Source: Lophius americanus
Lineage: Eukaryota; Chordata; Actinopteri; Lophiiformes; Lophiidae
Reading direction: 5' to 3'
DNA: 64,000 nucleotides
Assembly (NCBI GenBank): GCA_037951165.1
Contig: JBBDHG010000008.1
Location: forward strand, 7,966,001 to 8,030,000
Position 1 is the stretch's first letter. Each line of letters begins with the position of its first letter. The position numbers and the translations under genes are program-made. The notes below the pieces were generated by a model. That model was not told where the DNA came from and ran no database searches. It was given only the letters and a program-made list of their open reading frames with translations. This document shows, piece by piece, positions 36,350 to 48,434 of this stretch.

Positions 36350-36812
36350 TTAATGGTTGGATTTTCGCAAAACTAGCGGTCGGAGAAAAAATTTGTCCGT
36401 TTGTTTATTTGTTTGTTTGTGAGCAAGATTATGGAAAAACTACCAGACAAATTTGCTCAAAATTGTATCCAAAGGTAGTTTTTACCATATCTTAAAGGTG
36501 ATAACATTTTGCTGACATTATTTGATTTGCAGCCTTTAATATAAAATAAAATAATAAGCTCTGAAGTAGGGACATGGCAGTTTTTTTGATTCCTTGAGGT
36601 TGGGGCTTGGGGCTCAGTGTGCTGAACAGAGACGATGATGTGGAAGTCGCAGGAGACAACTTGCTACAGAGTATTTGAGAGATACTCAAAGCGTTTATTG
36701 GAGTTGTCAGTAGATTTAGAGGCTGGCAATCACGCATAAATTAATGGAGGAATCTGCATGAATTTTACCTTCACCATGGTATTGTTGTGCCTTGGTGGAG
36801 GTTTTTCTAGTT
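36350..36812 (+). repeat. Family C dispersed repeat
   Basis: It opens with CCGTTTGTTTATTTGTTTGT then GTGAGCAAGATTATGGAAAA (36397-36438). A middle GGGGCTCAGTGTGCTGAACA then GACGATGATGTGGAAGTCGC (36609-36649) and TTGGAGTTGTCAGTAGATTT (36699-36718) match 10830-10965. The end, GTGCCTTGGTGGAGGTTTTT (36788-36807), is the usual GCCTTGGCGGAGGT terminus. Together with the 10224 copies it defines the family over about 450 bp. Confidence 0.6.
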
Positions 36813-37969
36813 TTTATCATTTTTAACATAGCTCCCTATTTTAAAAACATATGGTATTTTAGACATTTTCCACAGTTAAAAAAAAAAAACACCAATCAGA
36901 TTTCCACTGATTTTGTAAGTCATGGGTCCGGAATGCTTAGCAGAAAAATAGCATTTGTAGGAATTTTCAGGTCTTCTGACAAGAATCCACCAATCAGCCT
37001 CCTAGAACTCATTACGTTCTGTGGGCTGATGTCAGAGCATCCTGTTGTAATATGAACAATAACAGGATTGCTGATTTGTCATCTTTTGTCATTTAACATC
37101 TTTCTATTTTTACATGCCTGATGAAGAGCAGAGAGCATAGCATAACTAGTGCATGTGATAATATATCAGCCGTTGGCATTGCAAAACTTTTACCATGATT
37201 CCGGTTGCTACGTGAAGACAGGGATGGAAGACGTGAACATCTGTCATGTTGGGGGATGAAACTCTATGGATGAGCATGACAACAATTTACTATAAGAATA
37301 CACTTGAAAGTTAGGGTTAATATTTAAATGTTCGTAATACAATCCGAAGGAAGTTGGTACACATCACAAATCCTGCAAAGTGGAAAGAGTCCTCACACAG
37401 AAAGTTGAAACATGCGTTAGACAGGCACAGGCTAACTAAGAAGGAACCATGAATAGTAAATCCTCTGGTTGAGACAGGTGAAATTAGAGCTCAGAGAGAA
37501 TATACCAACAAAACTTCAGTTAAAATCTGTATAATCAGATCTTTTTACCTTTAATGCATACATGATTCACGGACACATGAACTGAGATCTGGATTAAGGT
37601 TCTGGATTCAGCTGTTCATATTGTTAATTTTTTTTCCACTGTAACTGGCCCTATTGATTTTTTTATACCCAATGTGAATGAAGTGAGGAAGGGGATACAA
37701 ATATATCTCTGAAGTTTGGGGAGGATAACTAAAAAAAAAGCAGAAAACATTCCTGAAATTACAACCAAGTATAAAAGCAGTACATTTTGCAGTTTCATCA
37801 TCCGTATGATAAAAGTTACAAAAAATGTGAAGTTTTATCATATATAGGATAAAAGTTATTAGATTCACAAAGCTTATTCTTTTGGTAATTTTCATTTGAG
37901 ATGAAAGAGTCCGGAAGTTTTCTCTAGAACTGTTCAATGTTTTCCAGATGCCGGTGATATTATGGAATA
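36813..37969. other. No gene seen
   Basis: AT-rich. Two diverged copies of an ATCATNNNTATGATAAAAGTTA-like phrase occur near 37795-37860. A 109-codon minus-strand frame (37608-37937) has no known domain. Confidence 0.4.
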
Positions 37970-38545
37970 ATCATTGTCAGATTTTCAGGCCTTTATTTCA
38001 CAAACATCCGATTCGGTCCAAATCTGGAAATTTTACTCAATAAGGGGAGTTTTATTTATGCAAAATACATTTTTGTGGATCACTGCTTCCACAGTGATGG
38101 GTCAAATGCAGAGATATAATTTCACTATTTTTTACTGTGTATAGCTGTATGTGATCAATTAATGATTTCTTCTTCTTCCAAATTGCATAACCCCATGAAA
38201 CCTGAGTACGAAGAAGAAATGCTTTAAGTTTGGGAAAAGTCGGTTGTATAATTCTGACATTAGGGGATTTTAATCTCCAAGACGTGACCATTGGTCCGAT
38301 TTAGTCCAAATTTCAATCAATTGAAGTAGATCTATCATGTATATATCATATTTCAACCATATTTTAATCCAATAATTCATAATTTACTCAATTCATTGAG
38401 CTTTTTTTTCTTTTACTTAAATAGTGTGGCTATAACTTCACATTTAACTTTGAAGGTTTCAATCAGAGGGATTGCTTGTGCAAAGAAGGGGATTGGGGAC
38501 GTTTCAGGCATATACTCTCGCTGTCGACGACAGCATAGATCTAGT
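37970..38545 (-). repeat. Family A dispersed repeat, inverted and interrupted copy
   Basis: Antisense copy. The left part (37985-38050) reads as the complement of the unit start AAAACTCCCCTTATTGAGTAAAA. The right end (38485-38535) is the complement of the left terminus: GGGGATTGGGGACGTTTC, GCATATACTCTCGCTGTCG. At 38052-38172 it is interrupted by a SINE-like tail. Both ends agree with the copy at 30365. Confidence 0.6.
38052..38172 (+). mobile_element. SINE/LINE tail (family E) inside a family A copy
   Basis: CACTGCTTCCACAGTGATGG, GTCAAATGCAGAGATATAAT, TTTCACTATTTTTTACTGTG and TTAATGATTTCTTCTTCTTC follow the order of the common fish tail ending in ...GACAATAAAGATTCTTCTTC. Sequence on both sides belongs to an antisense family A copy, so the tail inserted into it. 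Confidence 0.55.
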
Positions 38546-38559
38546 TTATCACACACACA

Positions 38560-38700
38560 ATTATACAGAGTAAAACATAGTGAAATTATTTCCCTATATT
38601 TGATCCATCCCTCGATCCAGCAGATTGAGGTTCAGGGTCTTGATTGCAAGGGCTGGGGTTGGACCTCTCACCTTCAGGTTGTGAGACAAGGAAATTTTAT
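38560..38700 (-). repeat. Family E SINE-like fragment, antisense
   Basis: Antisense phrases ACACACACAATTATACAGAG, CATAGTGAAATTATTTCCCT and TTGATCCATCCCTCGATCCA, then CAGGGTCTTGATTGCAAGGG and TTCAGGTTGTGAGACA, follow the reverse order of the tail and body seen in family E. Confidence 0.5.
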
Positions 38701-38914
38701 GAATTTTGTTAATTTGTTTATTGTAAATAGAAGACAAGACTGGTTTGTTTGTATAGCAAATTTCATAAAGTAGGTTTATCCAGCTTTATAACAGCATATA
38801 CAAACATCAAAACCCACATAAAAGCATTTATAGATTCCAAAGAAAAGGTTCCAAATATGAAAAATAAAGGGTAATAAAAAATACTAGAGGGACAGTTCAA
38901 GGCCACTGTAATGA

Positions 38915-39720
38915 ATTCAAAATTATCTATTTTCCTCCACTTATCCTGGGTCGGGTCGCAGTGCCAGCAGGCTAAGAAGGGATTTTCAGACATCCTGCTC
39001 CCCAGCAACACTCTAAACAGATGCCGAAACCAACTCAACTGGCTCCTTTCCACGCAAAGAAGCAACCGCTCTACTTCAAGTTCTGTCCAGATGTCCGACC
39101 TCTTCATCCTATGTCAAAAACTGAGTCGAGCCACCCCACGAAGGAAGCGCATTTCAGCCGCTTGTATCCTTGACCTCAATCTCATCCCAGAGCTTATGAC
39201 CATAGGTGAAGGTTGGAAAAAGTATGGACTGGTAAATTGAGAGCTTTTCCTTTCGACTCAGCACTTTGACTACAACAAACGGATAAATCTACTAATTTCA
39301 CGTCGCATCACCTGTTCATTAACCGGTCCATTTTCCCCATCATGAGAGTACAAAGATACAAAGATACTTAAACTCCTTTACATGAAGCAGCAATTACCCC
39401 CAACCCAAAGAAGAGTCCACTGTTTCCCGTCAGAGAACCATGGCCTCAGATTTGCGGGGGCTGATTCTCATACAGGCCGCTTCACACTCATCTACAAAAC
39501 AATCCAGTGCATGCTGGAGGTCACGAACAGATAAAGCCAGCAAAACAGCAAAGACACAATTCTAAGTTCACTAAATCTAAATCCTGTCCTTGAATATCAA
39601 GAACAGGATCGGAGACAAGGGACAAACTTGGCGGAGTCCAACATTCATTGGAAACATGTCTGACTTTCTTCCGAGCATACGGACACAACTCTCACTTTGG
39701 TTGGATAGAGACCAGGTGGC
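38915..39720 (-). mobile_element. RTE/Rex3-like LINE, 3' third, antisense
   Basis: The 3' end is the complement of the usual tail (CCTCCACTTATCCTGGGTCG at 38935-38954). Moving right, the minus strand encodes RSDIWTELEVERLLLCVERS and SQLSWFRHL (38990-39107). It then shows nucleotide blocks of the RT palm: complement of CTCCAGCATGCACTGGATTG near 39505-39530, and complement of the PRQGSPLSP-like region around 39575-39640. This is the longest of the four Rex3-like fragments (about 800 bp), yet it is broken by small deletions and stops. Confidence 0.75.
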
Positions 39721-39734
39721 CTGTTGCAATGATC

Positions 39735-39960
39735 ATAATTAATATCTGATACTTTATTGATCACGTAAAGCCATACATAAAACCAGATACTGAATTTATA
39801 TCTCTGCATTTGAGGAACTCCTGAGGAGCAGTGGGCTTCCCATTTTAGAATGCCGGGGGGGCATATTGGGTTCAGGGTCTTGATCAAGGACTCTATGACA
39901 TGTAGACTTGCTGGGGTTTGAACTGCATGCTTTCCGATCTTTTTCACCTCCTGTACACAT
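39735..39960 (-). repeat. Family E SINE-like copy, antisense
   Basis: It begins with TGATACTTTATTGATCACG (antisense of the GATCAATAAAGTATC tail) and includes GAGGAGCAGTGGGCTTCCCA, TGGGTTCAGGGTCTTGATCA, AGGACTCTATGACATGTAGA and TGGGGTTTGAACTGCATGCT. The last resembles a polymerase III B box (GGTTTGAAC). It is a fish SINE-like or L2-mobilised repeat of the same type as 48435-48597. Confidence 0.6.
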
Positions 39961-42242
39961 ACACATCGATTAGAAAGTGAAAAGCACAGTAAAAGAAAAA
40001 ACAATACGACACAACGATATCGGGAGTTGCAACAACAGACTGCCACTAGCATGTGAATATCATGATATAGCTGACATTCACTTTTTTTTGGTGTTTGTAC
40101 CAGAGATGTTTGTTGGTATGTTGGGACCAACGCTTTTTACTCCGGAAAAAAGAATGCAGTACTGTTCCTGACCTACTCAGGCATCTGGATGGTTCAAGAT
40201 GGAGCGCCAACCAGAAATGTATCTGTGTCCTAAACTCAATGATTTTTAAACCAACAGCAGGGTTTTCAAACAAATTCTGGAGGACAGCCAGTGCCATGAT
40301 TTGTGAATTGGACTGATGTGATCCACTTTTCTGGTCTCAGTGAGGACTCGTGTAGCAATGTTCTGAATCAGCCGCAGCTATCCGATTGACCTTTTGGAGA
40401 AAGCTGTAAACACACCATAGTAGTAGTCCAGTGGACTGAGGATGGCCCTAAAGATAGGTTCTTATGAATCCTGCATCAGTCCTTCAATTCATGATATATG
40501 GAGATTTCTGGGCATGTTTGTGTTTTTAACTAAACGAATGGAGAGAACTTTTGAGTGTTCTTCTCTGTCCCCAAAATAATTAGTTCAATATTATCTTGGT
40601 TTAACTGAAGAAAAGTCCGACATAAATTCTTATTTATTTCACAAACATCCCATCAGTAACAATTGAAATTAAAAGGAAAAAAAATATAATGTTGATCGTT
40701 TACTTTAAATGCATCTGTGCCAGTGGATCCTGGTTATCAGTTTTTCATGGTATTGGCAAAATATTAATTTAAAAAAGTGCTCACAGAGTGCACACTTCAG
40801 CCAAGGCACCACAGTACCCAATTAGACATGATTGTGATCAGAATCAATGAGATTGCTTTATTCATGAAAATTTCATACAGATTTATTAAAGAATTAGATT
40901 TGTTGTCAGCCTTTAAATCTACCACAAACTCCAATAAACTCTCTATCTCTCCCTCTCGTCCATTTTCATACTCATGCGCCTTCTACTTCCGCATCTCTGC
41001 TCAGCACACTGAGAGAAGTGTGCCGCAAGTTTATTTCATTTATTTTTAATAATATCCCAACTGTCATCATTTTGTGCACAGATGATGTTTGGATGAATTA
41101 AAAAAAAAAACACCATTCTCCGATTTAAATTTGTTTATGGCCATCAAACCAAAACTGACAGTGTGAATTAAATACTGTTACACACGTTGGGTAACACAAT
41201 CTAATAGTCTCTAAAATATGCCGAAACCTACATCTGGCAACATTTTCATGCAAATATTAGTGGGAATTAATTAACAACGTCTTGACGCATTTTAAAGAAA
41301 TATGAACAAACAGAAATAAAAACATTGGTGATAACCTCCAATGGCCTTTGATCACAAATGGAAAATAACTGGCTGAACCACCCGCCACGATTGAAATATC
41401 CTGCTGGTCGCTCATTATAAGACAAATTGGAATCATTTGCTGAATTGAGGTGGTAACTCATCAGGAACAGAGGTTCTTTCAGTTGTCATTATGGAGTCCA
41501 CGGATCCAAACAGCAGGTTCTGAAACCTGTTTGTTGGGTTGTGCAACAAATATTCAGGTGTCACTGAGCTGTTTAATTAGCAGCCCTGCTGCTTGTCAAT
41601 AAGGATGCTAACGGGGAGCACCGCCCACCTCTCGGTAATCAGTGGTTGAAGGCTGGACATGATGAATCCGCCATGGAAGACAGGGATCCAGCGGGAGGCT
41701 GTGATTGGCAGGTCACAGCTAGGGGCGTAGTCACCAAGCCATAGCTAATTGCAGTGTAAAGAAACTGCAGGAGTACGCAATGTGCTGCTGCTCTTTCATG
41801 AAACAGGGTGCCATCGATTGGGAGGATTGTTTATTATCACAGAACGAGGCTTGCTGTCTTCCTCAAAGAAAGGTTATTAGGTATTGATGAGGGATGATGG
41901 GTTGTGGCCTTTTGTTTGGCTTTGCTCGCTGATGGAAAACTTAAGAATGAAAAGTGATTCAGCCCTCTTAACTTCAGTGTAACACAATACATCGTCAAAC
42001 AGCGGGTTTTGGATGGTGATAGTGGAGAGTATCTTCTCACGGATAATGTATTAAATGTTCATAGTTTTGGGAAGAATCAGAACGGTTGTCCCTTCTTTAA
42101 CAGCTTAAACAATTGTTCTCAGTGCCCCTGGTATAGATACCTTCTTAAATTTACATTTTCCAGATGCTCAACTGTTCAATGTTTTGGTCAACTTAATGCC
42201 CAAATGTTTTATATCTGTGAAGCCTAGACCAAAAAACAGGAG
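39961..42242. other. No gene seen; possible family C scrap
   Basis: GTGCTCACAGAGTGCACACT then CAGCCAAGGCACCAC near 40779-40813 resembles an antisense family C end. A 161-codon minus-strand frame (39645-40130) overlaps repeats and is an artefact. The 41500-41830 part is GC-balanced and repeat-free. No gene was recognised. Confidence 0.4.
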
Positions 42243-42306
42243 TTCGCTGGGAGAGGCTCCAGCCCCTTGGTGATCTTTGAGAGGATAATGTAATGAATGA
42301 ATGAAT
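42243..42306 (+). repeat. Fish interspersed repeat 3' end
   Basis: TCGCTGGGAGAGGCTCCAGC, then GAGAGGATAATGTAATG and ATGAATGAATT. This recalls the common fish element ending GGGATAGGCTCCAGC...GGATAAGCGGTAGAAAATGGATGAATG. The opposite portion of such an element appears at 63904-64000. Confidence 0.6.
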
Positions 42307-44117
42307 TGAACTTGGTTTAAAGATTGGGCTTGTAACAAAGAAGAGTCCATTTGGAGTGGATTGAGGTAATGAGGTGGATTCACGAAATTATAAAACGTTT
42401 TTGACTGTTTTTGTTGGAGATAGACACAAAACTTTGTGATAGCAACGGTGCCCTTTTTTGTAAAACTGGATAAATAGCCATTACTATTGCAAGAATCCTG
42501 GTTGATCATCATTTTGGTGGAGCATGTGTCTTGACTGTCCTTGTTGGAGGCAAGTGGAACAGGGAATGCCAAACTTTACTGTGGCTTGCTTAACGTCAAA
42601 TTTGTTGTGAAACCCCATCCACGCATTATTTATGAAGATTCTGGCATTCACTAATGTTTTCTTATTTTGGATTAGTTTTTTTTGTTAAAGGAATCTGAGA
42701 ACACTCTTGTGAGCATTTGACAGATTCCACACTACATATGTTTGAGAAAAACAATTAATTGTTTAAACTCCAATGATACTGTTGTATAATAAAGGATGTA
42801 AAATTACAATCCCTGATGCGCTTGTCCAGGTCTAGGGTCCATTTTTGGTCCTCGTGCGATCGCCCCCCCCCCCCCCCAAATACAGCTTTCACTGCATTAA
42901 CATCAGATTTTCTTGCTATTTTATTTCCGCTGCTGACATCAGTAATACAGACAGCCTGTTTGCTGTCAACTTCCTGCAGCAACATCTCAACTTCCGAATG
43001 GTCGATTTCTTTTTTTCATTTGGAGTCCAGTACTCTGTTTTCATACTTTCTCTCTTTCGTTGTTCTTCTCCGCAATATCTGTGGCAGTTGTGTGTGTTGT
43101 TCATGAAACCTGTAGTCTGATGTCCTTTTATGGGCATTGGCGGGGCATTTATATATTCTAATTAAGATCACACCCACATGCTTAAAGCTTACGCTCCAAA
43201 TGGCATTTATCAATTTAGGAACACAGGTATGAACAATTTGGCAAGTTAAGAAGGGCTCATGAATCAGACGTAGGTTCTCTCATAAGATTCTTCTTAAGAA
43301 TAAATTGAAGAAAAATCTTATGAAGATATTAATGAATGAGGTCCATTATTTTGAAAAAATTATCCATGACTTGTAAATTTTCACTTGTATTATGTAATGC
43401 ACACTTCACAGTTCAAGTATGAGTTTTGTAAGTGGGTCACAGTCCCCTGCTGTTCACTGGCAGCTGTTGTGGCTTCAATGCCTTGCTCAAAGGCACCTTG
43501 AAGCAGCGACCTTCCCCAAGCCGCCCTCCCTGCTGCCGGGTGGGAGCTGGGTCACCTCCAGGAGCGCCGATGCTGCTGTTTCTCCTCATCATTCGTCTTA
43601 CGGCCTCAGCGATGGAGGTGATGCGTCTCCCATGTCGAACAGGTGAGCACAACCATGCATTACAAGTGCCGAGCCTCCGACCCCGTGGGAGAACAAACAC
43701 ACACACACGCACATACACAAACACAGCACCAGCTGGCAATGTGAAAAAAAATCAACAGAAGCTCCTGACAGAATATAATCCCCCGAACAAGGACAAGCTT
43801 ACTTTATATAATGTACAACATGCTGTGTTTGTTCTGCTGCATCAGATTTGGAAGGCAGGACACACTCATGAGATACCGCTGCTTCCCCACGAGCTGACAT
43901 TAAACAACTGAGGAGATTCACCAAAAGACTGACTGTAATTAGTCTAACTCTATTATCATCCAACAAAATTAATTTCATACTTATGTACCTTTCTATTTAT
44001 TGACGGGTGGAGACTGTTGGAGTTGCTTTTCTTCAGTACCACTATCTGTCATGTTTCAAGCAACCTATCCAGCAGATCTAATGCTGGGCCAATGCTACAA
44101 GAGATGTACCTCCTGAT
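42307..44117. other. No gene seen; poly-C run
   Basis: A 15-C homopolymer lies at 42863-42877. Open frames around 42816-43911 on both strands are shadows of low-complexity sequence with no domain. At 43425-43570 a TTGCTCAAAGGCACCTTGAA phrase suggests a weak SINE-like scrap. Confidence 0.4.
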
Positions 44118-44240
44118 AGATAGACATACAGACAGTAGGAAAGTTTAAATAATCCCCGTGGGGAAATTAGGGTGTCATAGCAGAAGGTATGTGGTGCAAA
44201 TACGGAAGTGTGTACAACAAACAAGAAAGAAAATACAGTT
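44118..44240 (-). repeat. L2-type LINE tail, antisense
   Basis: GATAGATAGACATACAGACA, then AATAATCCCCGTGGGGAAAT and TAGGGTGTCATAGCAGAAGG, is the antisense form of a common fish L2-type terminus (TTTATTGATCCCCGTGGGGAAATTAGGGTGTCA) with its degenerate tetranucleotide tail. Confidence 0.6.
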
Positions 44241-44339
44241 GTAAGATGCATGCATTGGTGACTAATGTGCTTTCAGGTGCATGCTAAAAGAAGGGGATGA
44301 TCATTAGAGCTCATAATGAGCATGCAGATGTGTATAGTC

Positions 44340-44400
44340 ATCTGACATAAACATATGTATATATTTATATATATATATATACATATATATATACATATGT
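44340..44400. repeat. AT-rich microsatellite
   Basis: TA/CATA repeats (ATATATATATATATACATAT-type) directly preceding the left end of the large family A copy. Confidence 0.8.
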
Positions 44401-45300
44401 CGTCCCCGACACAAGTGTATAAGCCCGAAAATTCCCCAATCCCCTTCATTGTACAACTATTTCCCATGATTGTGCTCGTCAAATTAAAAGTTTGTCCACA
44501 ATATTTTTAATTGAAAAAAGAAGATCCCCCTAGTTAATAAAATTGGAACTATGAGAGTAAAATAAGATTTATACAAGATAGATTTCCTCGAGTAACTTCA
44601 TATTCACCACATTTGGACTAAATCAGATCACGTTTTGGAAGTATTATTTCTGAAAAACAGTATTTTTCAAAGAAAAGCCCCCCCCTTCTGAGTAAAATAT
44701 GAACTTTTCCAGTTAAAGAGGCCATATACAACATAGAAATCATCGAGTCAATTCATACGCACCAAATTTAGTCAATGGTTAAGAAGTTACGTCCAAAATT
44801 GTTTTTTGTAAAAATAAAGCTCCCACTAGTGAGTAAAATATTAACTTTTAGATTGTAGTTGATATTTAAAAGATAGATCTCCTCGAGTCAATTCATTTGG
44901 ACTAATGGGACCAATGGTCGATAAATTTTAGCCCGGAAACATTTGGAGATAAAGCTCCTCTTAGTGTCAGAAATATACCACTAACCTTTCCGGAAATCCA
45001 TCCAGTTCTTCTTCACACTAAAGTCTATGAGGGAGTGAAGTTTGGAATTTATTCGTGGAAGATTTTGAGGAATGTATGGAGAAACAGTGTTTTTTCATAA
45101 AAAAGCTCCCTAGTGAGTAAAATATGAACTACTAGAGCTGAATGTGTTATATACAAGATAGGTCCTGGACCTACAAGAACCTACAAGATAGGTTCTGGAG
45201 TTATCGCGTTAACATAAAGGATCTGCGGCTGTGGCGGACGGATGCAACAGCAATGTTGATTCCATCATATCCCAGACTACTCGGTAATGTTAAAGTGGAG
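44399..45300 (+). repeat. Family A, long copy with about four ~150-bp internal units
   Basis: It starts with a family left terminus (GTCGTCCCCGACACAAGTG, TTCCCCAATCCCCTTC). Unit starts, each an A-rich run followed by GATCCCCC/GCCCCCCC/GCTCCC and GTGAGTAAAAT, occur near 44512, 44672, 44815 and 45092. The first three also carry the AACTTCATATTCACC/CAATTCATACGCACC block. The third unit alone carries the longer body (AGATAAAGCTCC, CCATCCAGTTCTTC). It ends with GCGTTAACATAAAGGATCTG and a weak palindrome. A 20-bp CTACAAGA/AGATAGGT phrase is duplicated near 45160-45192. Confidence 0.65.
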
Positions 45301-45304
45301 GGGG

Positions 45305-45775
45305 TTTGAGTCGTCCATTGTAAATGACATCCCCATCCATCTCTTCAACAGAACCCAGCGTAGAACAAACCATAGACTCAGTCTTCCTTATGATTTTGTT
45401 TAGACTCTTTGAGTCCTTCACTTTGCTGAATGACCTGACTAGAGCATAGATAAGGGTGCCCGCCACTGATAAAGATGACTGATAAAGATGTGGAGCATCC
45501 CGTAGCAGAAGGACCTGAGCCTTATCAGAAAGTACAGCTGCCTCAGACCCTTCTTTTTAGATGGCCATGGTGTTGGTGGACTCTTCCAGCTCGTTGTCCT
45601 TCTGCACACCAAGGTATCTGTAAGATTTGAAGATCTCCATTTCACTCCCACTGATAAAGACTGGAAATGGTGGAGTCATGTTCTTACTGAAATGCGTTAC
45701 CATCTCCTTTGTCTTCTCCATATTCAGCTGTAGGTAATTATTCTTGCCATCCTTCTCCAATCATCAGGTTTGTGC
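45305..45775 (-). mobile_element. L2-clade LINE RT fragment
   Basis: Minus-strand frames read NNYLQLNMEKTKEMVTHFSK then SYRYLGVQKDNELEESTNTM (45557-45760). A second frame (45439-45651) has KKGLRQLYFLIRLRSFCYG. These are the LNxxKTKE, YKYLGVxxDxxLxWxxN and LYFLRRLRSF blocks following the catalytic palm in L2-type fish LINEs. A frameshift near 45560 separates the two pieces. The rest of the element is missing on both sides. Confidence 0.8.
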
Positions 45776-48434
45776 GGAAATCCAGTATTGAACCTTATTT
45801 GGTACCTATTTTCTTTCCAGATAATCCTTATATTTGTCACCCTACAGACCCACTCTAACCTATTCAATTGCTTTAGTTGTCCCTAACTCCCTGTCTTGGA
45901 TCAAATCAATTTCTCCTATACCTGATGTCAATGTGAACGTGCGCAGGAAACAATGAGACCTTTTTTTTAAATATATGTAAAAGCTGCTTTATTTACAGAT
46001 GGGTGTGACTACAAACAGGGCTCAAATAGTGATGGAGTGAGAGGGTCCAGCTTGAAAAACCCCTGATAGTTAATGTACAACATAACACAGGCGAAGAGTC
46101 TTTGTCAAAATACAACAGGAAGCAGCCAGACTAAAACACAGGATCATGAATAAAGCTGAAAATAGCATAAAAAAATACATGACCTATTTTAAGAATGCCA
46201 TCGTTCAATGAGCAACTATCCCACATTCTATAATTGGATACTATTTATGCATTAATGTAAAATCTCTGTTGGTTGGGTCCTATATTATTAGTTTGATTCA
46301 ACTGTGCAAATAATTCACTGATTAATTTAAGAAAATTCCATATTTTTCAAGTTTTTTTATTTGCACTGATTATAAACCCTGGCTTCAACCTTAAAAACCC
46401 TGAGCTTGTGTTTGTGATTTCTGGGTTAGAGGAACTTCAGAGGTTTCTTTCTTCCAGTCTGGACGAGTCAGCACTGGCCTGAATTCCAACAATATCACCC
46501 TGAAGGATGTAAAACCAGCTGGTGCAGGGAGAGTTATCCTCCCTGTATGATATCACACACAGAAGAGCCATTGGGGCTCAGCCCCCCGACAAGCACCTGT
46601 ATTCGATTTCTCATCTCGACTCGGAGGAGAGCTCTAAGCCTTGTTCTCGCCAGCACTAATCCTCGCTAGAAAACAGCTTTCAGAGGATTAGCATCAGGGT
46701 GTGGAGGTGGGGGGGGTGGCCGGCAGAGCGCTCTTCTTCGACACGGGTGCTTCTTACCCTTTTTCCTCTCTAGCTTCTGTAAGCGAACCTCAAACGCACA
46801 TCTTTGACCTTCTACTTGTTTATCCGCCCTGTCGACCCATACTGGCCTCCATTAAAGCTTGCGACTCCCCGCTGACATTCAGTTTAAACTCCCTACAGGT
46901 TTTACAGGTAGTTCCACGTTATCTAGAGGAGTTGGACTTGACCCACTGTGGTAAGCTACTGTATCGTATTTTACATAAGACCAGCCCAAAAGCAGGAGGT
47001 AAGGAGGTACAAGACCTTGAGGCTTGTATGACTTGAGACAAGTGGAAAAACTAAAGCCTGATTCCTGGTGCATTGATGGATGTCAGATAAAACACAGAGA
47101 GGCTGTGAGGAAACAGGGAGAATAGCACCACCGCTGAAGGCCTTTATAGATTCTGAAAGAGCGGAATAACACAACACAATGGTTTTTTAAAGCAACAATG
47201 CTGTTTCTGTGAATACAGTGAGGATTATTCTGCATAGTGATGAGCAGGAGCTGCTGGAGGCCAGGGCTCCTGCAGTGAACACAGAGCCAACAACTTTTTT
47301 TAGATGATATATTTCTACTTCTTTTAATGTTCTTTTTCTCTATCCCCTAAACCTCTGCAAATACCTACTCACTCTAATCACTAACTTTGATCCCATTTTT
47401 CCTCCACAAACACGAGGCCATTCGCTTAAAGAGCACTGACGGAGATGAAAGCCGGTACATCCAGGCAGGGATAAAAAAAATAAAAATAAACTTTTTCCCC
47501 TCAGCTTCCATATTCCTGCAGTTTGATAGAGGGTTGTAAATACCTGAGATAAAAGACAGCATTGCCTACTTGTACTTAACATTCCCATTAGACTACCAAC
47601 AATGGCTGCTTTTGTGTGAGGATACAAATGAAAATTCCTTTGCCTCTAGTAGCTTTGCAAAAACACAATCCAATCACAGAATTTTTTAACAAACAAAAAA
47701 GAATAAACAGGGAAGTTGATCTGAGGAACAAAAGTAAAGTGAAAATAAATGTCATCTCACAGTCTTTCCTCATGAGGTCAATCCACTAGCTCTCAAATGG
47801 GTTCCAAGTACTGCAAACAATGAGGGGATGAGATGAAGAGTAGAATCATAGGTGATGCTCTATTTAAGTCCAGATTTTCATCAAGCTAAAAATTTTGTAG
47901 ATGTCAATTTTTGGCATCTCATCTTTCTCCTGCTACCAAACTCAGAACTGGTAGGTCAAATGTTTGGCTTCTCTGGATCAGTCTGGATGGATCTTTATCA
48001 AATTGGATTTTAGTCAGTTTCATATTTGTCATAGATAGGTGAACATCCAATTTGTTGTCATGCAACTTGTTTGCATGCAGTCAGATTGGATCCTAGGTGC
48101 TGTGTTGCATTCGCAGCGCGAATAGCACAGGAAAAGAACTCAACCTGAGGAGAGAGAGGAAAACAGCACTGAAGATTGTATGTTGATCACCATCAGCTGC
48201 AAAACAGCCGATGGTCGATCTCCAAATGAAAAATGTTATGAATGGATGGATTCACCAGCGTATCCATTTGTATTTGAATACCATGAGTTGTATCACAAAT
48301 ACATATTTTCTGTTGTTGGTGACAGATGCCCAGGCAAAAAATATTCCTGCTGTTTATGTATAAATTAGAGCTAGATACAGTGCAGTGATACACTGCTCTC
48401 GCCGCTCTTCTGAATTCTATTGTTCATTCATTAG
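45776..48434. other. No gene seen
   Basis: Includes GC-balanced parts (46400-47000) with a 111-codon + frame (46701-47036) that shows no known domain. A minus-strand frame of 95 codons (47340-47627) is likewise unassigned. No RNA gene was recognised. Confidence 0.4.

Noticed and set aside
43432..43911. 159-codon + strand frame as a possible gene
   Set aside because: The composition is low-complexity (Pro, Arg, Thr repeats), it overlaps a long frame on the other strand, and no domain is recognisable.
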